The translations under genes were made by a program, and so were the position numbers. A DNA stretch of 64,000 nt. Origin: Nonomuraea guangzhouensis (GTDB taxonomy: Bacteria; Actinomycetota; Actinomycetes; Streptosporangiales; Streptosporangiaceae). Below are positions 61,582 to 64,000 of the stretch, one piece after another (within the stretch, counting starts at the first letter, position 1; the number at the start of each line of letters is the position of its first letter). The notes under the pieces are model-generated. The model saw only the letters and a program-made list of their open reading frames with translations. It did no database searches and was not told the origin of the DNA. Location: the NCBI RefSeq assembly GCF_019396345.1, contig NZ_JAHKRM010000042.1, forward strand, positions 44,237 to 108,236, written 5' to 3'.

Positions 61582-61763
61582 TCGAATGCGGGCACGCCCT
61601 CCGCTAAGTTCCCAGTATTCCCCTTTTCCGCATTTTTCCAGCTCAGAGGCCATCGGGAATTCCCGTTTCCCGGATCCTCTGGTCCATTGCGGCGAATCTG
61701 CGCGAGCCTTCAAGCCGTCATCGCGCGGCGAAGCGCGGATGCCCATAGGAAGGACACTCTCCG

Positions 61764-62885
61764 TTGTACAGAGTTCTTAAGCGCCGAAGGATCATGGCAC
61801 GCGCCGGCCTCGGCTCCACTCTCCTAGCAGCGACCGGCATGCTCCTCATGAACGCCGCCTCGGCCGCCCACGCGGACGGTCCACACCTGTCCGCCACCGC
61901 AGGCGACGTCGGCAAGCGTTGGGCTGTGTGCGCCAAAGACGTGACCGTTCGCGACTCCCCCGGCGGAAGGATGATCGGCACCCTCTACGGTCCACAGCAG
62001 GGCAGGCCGGCCCAGTCGTTCACCATCACCGGCGTCGCCCAGGGCGGACAGTGGGTCAGCGGGCACGCCTGGGGTCACGTCAACAAGGATGGCTATCTCC
62101 AGAACGGCTGGTTCTGCCGGGAGAACGTTCCGCCGACGAACGAGCCAGCGTCTCCGGCGCCATCGGCTTCCACGCCCGCAGCGGGGCAGCCGGTGGCGGA
62201 GGCCAGTTCCTCCGGGCCGCCCCGTGCTGTGCCTGCCATGGCCAGCGAGCTGGCACGGAAGTTCCAGCCCGCCTACGACTACGACAAAGACGGCTGCTAC
62301 CCCACCCCGGCCATCGGCTCCAATGGCGCCATAGCCTCAGGCCTGAATCCCTCCGGCGCCCTCAACGGCAATTGCCGTGACCGCTCAGACCTCGACAACA
62401 CCAACGGCTACGCCCGCTCGGCGTGCGGCAACGGTTGGTGTGCCATCATGTACGCCCTCTACTTCGAAAAGGACCAGGCCACCGTCTTCGGCGGAGGACA
62501 CCGGCACGACTGGGAGCACGTCGTGGTGTGGGTCAAGAACAACCGCGCGATGTATGTCGCCGCTTCCGCTCACGGCGAGTACAAAATTCGGCCCAGTAGC
62601 CAGGTCCGCTGGCAGGGAAGTCATCCAGAGATCGTCTACCACAAGGACGGCGCCCTGACACACGCCTTCCGCTTCGCAAGCGCAAGCGATGAACCGCCGG
62701 AGAACTATTACCGACGCTGGCAGTTCCCCGGCCTCGTCGGCTGGAACAGCTTCCCTCCAGGCATTCGTGACCGGCTGGCCCGAGCGGACTTCGGGGACGC
62801 CAAACTCGATCTCACGGACGGCAGGTTCACTCAGAATCTCGCCAAGGCCAAACCGGCCGGCATCTCCTTCAATCCCGATGCCTGA
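61764..62885 (+). CDS. NPP1/NLP-family protein with N-terminal SH3-like domain, secreted
   Basis: 373 aa from TTG 61764, which has a strong AGGAAGGA ribosome-binding site; ATG 61794 is an alternative. A signal peptide ends near AHA-DG. Residues ~45-118 form an SH3-like domain with Cys at both ends. A Pro/Ser/Ala linker follows (~120-155). Residues ~165-373 are a necrosis-inducing (NPP1/NLP) domain: AIMYALYFEKD, then the hallmark GHRHDWE (245-251) and the conserved NSFPP. NLPs of plant pathogens bind plant sphingolipids and lyse membranes; bacterial members exist with unknown roles. Confidence 0.88.
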   Translation: MYRVLKRRRIMARAGLGSTLLAATGMLLMNAASAAHADGPHLSATAGDVGKRWAVCAKDVTVRDSPGGRMIGTLYGPQQGRPAQSFTITGVAQGGQWVSGHAWGHVNKDGYLQNGWFCRENVPPTNEPASPAPSASTPAAGQPVAEASSSGPPRAVPAMASELARKFQPAYDYDKDGCYPTPAIGSNGAIASGLNPSGALNGNCRDRSDLDNTNGYARSACGNGWCAIMYALYFEKDQATVFGGGHRHDWEHVVVWVKNNRAMYVAASAHGEYKIRPSSQVRWQGSHPEIVYHKDGALTHAFRFASASDEPPENYYRRWQFPGLVGWNSFPPGIRDRLARADFGDAKLDLTDGRFTQNLAKAKPAGISFNPDA

Positions 62886-62898
62886 GGAACGCTGACCG

Positions 62899-62940
62899 GG
62901 GAGACGCGCATCCAGTGCTTGAGGATGCCGTCTCCCTTTT
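62899..62940 (+). terminator. Intrinsic terminator after the NLP gene
   Basis: GGGAGACG (62899-62906) and GCATCC (62908-62913) pair with GGATGC (62923-62928) and CGTCTCCC (62929-62936), with one bulge and a 9-nt loop, followed by TTTT (62937-62940). It begins 13 nt after the stop codon. Confidence 0.85.
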
Positions 62941-63106
62941 CGTCAGCCGTCCCGGCGGGCCTGTTCAGCACCTTCCGAAACCCCAGTGCGCACGCACCTA
63001 GAGTTCTCTTGGCCACCCCACGGTCAGATGCCCTCTACGTCCTGACTCTGATTTCAATGCTGCACCGACGCCTCGACTCCGCGGTGGTAGCCCTTGAGGT
63101 GCGGGC

Positions 63107-63348
63107 CTATTGAGCGTGGCGGGCGGCCAAGGCGGCGTGGACCGCCTATTCCATGGTGGGATAGGTGGGCAGGTGGGTGTCGAGAGCGGTGATGGACAGT
63201 ACGCGGGCGGGACCGCCGCAGGCCGCCGCGAGATGCACGCTCACGCCTTCGTTGTCGCAGGTGCGGGCGCAGGCCAGCAACACATAAAGGCCGGAACTGT
63301 CCATGAACGACAGTTCGGCCGGGTCTCTTGCATCTTGCATGCCGCCAT
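63107..63348 (-). pseudogene. STAS-domain (anti-sigma antagonist) pseudogene
   Basis: A good ribosome-binding site (GGAGG) and an ATG at 63348 precede a frame that jumps directly into ELSFMDSSGLYVLLACARTC, the phosphorylatable-Ser region of a STAS anti-sigma antagonist. The N-terminal half of the domain is deleted. A TAG at 63146-63148 interrupts the end, where the frame would continue as AVHAALAARHAQ and stop at 63107. It has two independent lesions and is not functional. Confidence 0.7.
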
Positions 63349-63647
63349 GACCGTCGCCTCCTCAGGTGCGAGGCAGCCTACCGCCGATCAAGGACGATGA
63401 GTGTGCACCGGAAATGCATGCTTTGTCCCGTAATCATGGTCGAACCTTTGCTTCGTCTGCTGTCCAAATCTGGACTTGATCACAGGTATTTAAAAGGTGA
63501 CAGGGATCAGGTGGCCCAGGTGATCGGGCCGCGCCAACATGACACCACCGAGCGACATCATCCGCCGTGCACCGCGACCACGTGTCAACGGCCAAGTGCG
63601 TGTCGCCGCTGGTGGCCATGTAGAAGTCCCCAGTTCTTCGAAGTTGA

Positions 63648-64000
63648 CTACTTCTTGATCAGGCGTGCTGGCGTCCTGGTGCGTGCCTGTTTCATCCGGA
63701 AGGACTCGCCTTCGGTGACCACGACGATGCTGTGGTGCAGGAGCCGGTCCAGCAGGCTGACGGCGGTGGTGTGTTCGGGCAGGAAGCGTCCCCATTGGTC
63801 GAAGGGCCAGTGTGAGCCGATGCCGAGCGCGCGGCGCTCGTAGGCGGCGGCGACGAACCGAAACAGCAGCTGAGCGCCGGTGTCATCGAGTGGGGCGAAG
63901 CCGACCTCGTCGATGACGATCAAATCGGCGCGCAGCACGTTCTCGATCACCCGGCCGACGGAGTTGTCGGCCAGCCCCCGATAGAGCGTCTCGACCAGTT
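63648..64000 (-). CDS. istB: IS21-type helper ATPase IstB, 5' partial
   Basis: The C-terminal ~117 residues of IstB run off the window end. The Walker B-like LIVIDEVGF, HWPFDQWGRFLPEHTTAVSL and LDRLLHHSIVVVTEGESFRM are characteristic. IstB is the AAA ATPase that works with the IstA transposase of IS21 elements. The ~300 bp downstream (63349-63647) hold no gene; the element's terminal repeat should lie there, but I cannot delimit it. Confidence 0.85.
   Translation of the reverse strand, partial: LVETLYRGLADNSVGRVIENVLRADLIVIDEVGFAPLDDTGAQLLFRFVAAAYERRALGIGSHWPFDQWGRFLPEHTTAVSLLDRLLHHSIVVVTEGESFRMKQARTRTPARLIKK

Noticed and set aside
62919..63113. 64-codon plus-strand frame after the NLP terminator
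   Set aside because: It begins inside the terminator stem region and lacks a ribosome-binding site or similarity.
1..64000. CRISPR arrays, tRNA or rRNA genes, replication origins
   Set aside because: I found no regularly spaced repeats, cloverleaf-type sequence with a TTCRA loop, or origin-like clusters while reading both strands.

Overview
The window is a 64-kb piece of a high-GC actinobacterial chromosome. The strong G/C bias at third codon positions, frequent GTG starts, GTGA/ATGA stop-start overlaps, many secreted and Tat-exported proteins, and gene types common in Streptosporangiaceae and Streptomycetaceae suggest a filamentous actinomycete. A Nonomuraea-like organism is my best guess, but that is an inference. 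I see no tRNA, rRNA or CRISPR array.

Left part (1-9.8 kb): a carbohydrate locus. A partial modular DUF4091 glycosidase converges on a ROK repressor. Divergent from the repressor runs a tightly overlapping operon: Gfo/Idh/MocA oxidoreductase, lipoprotein sugar-binding protein, two ABC permeases and a GH35 beta-galactosidase. There is no ATPase gene, so a shared MsiK-type ATPase is presumably used.

Middle-left (9.8-31 kb): a translationally coupled LRR protein and 2-oxoglutarate/Fe(II) oxygenase, divergent from a DUF6745-like gene. Then a secreted metzincin with a lipoprotein, a membrane-anchored protein with a PQQ-type propeller, a cytochrome P450, a Tat-exported TolB-propeller/amidohydrolase, and a LuxR-like protein whose HTH looks deleted. 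Next come an HSP90-family ATPase coupled to a TPR protein that carries a single DnaJ-like CxxCxGxG motif, and a fungalysin-like (M36) protease.

Centre (31-48 kb): an accessory, decayed region. It holds remnants of two tyrosine recombinases, an IS630 transposase, an integrase-type (DDE) transposase, a truncated metzincin, an alpha/beta-hydrolase stub and a GH42 fragment. Intact genes among them include a cNMP-binding/thioredoxin-reductase-like fusion without its CxxC, three alpha/beta hydrolases, two 2TM-domain proteins, a PmtA-like methyltransferase, a BASS transporter, a large SARP/AAA regulator, an XRE regulator divergent from a hydrolase, a DJ-1/PfpI protein, and an ECF sigma factor with a CU044_5270-type partner.

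Right part (48-64 kb): a four-gene FtsX/MacB-type ABC exporter operon, a MarR regulator with a clear palindromic operator facing a CE1 esterase-FnIII-CBM2 protein, and a low-homology stretch. That stretch has a TetR-like-sized unknown protein, a small Cys-containing secreted protein, a membrane-anchored XRE/SH3-like protein and a necrosis-inducing NPP1-like protein with an N-terminal SH3-like domain. The window ends with a broken integrase-type transposase, a deleted STAS gene and the end of an IS21-type istB gene.
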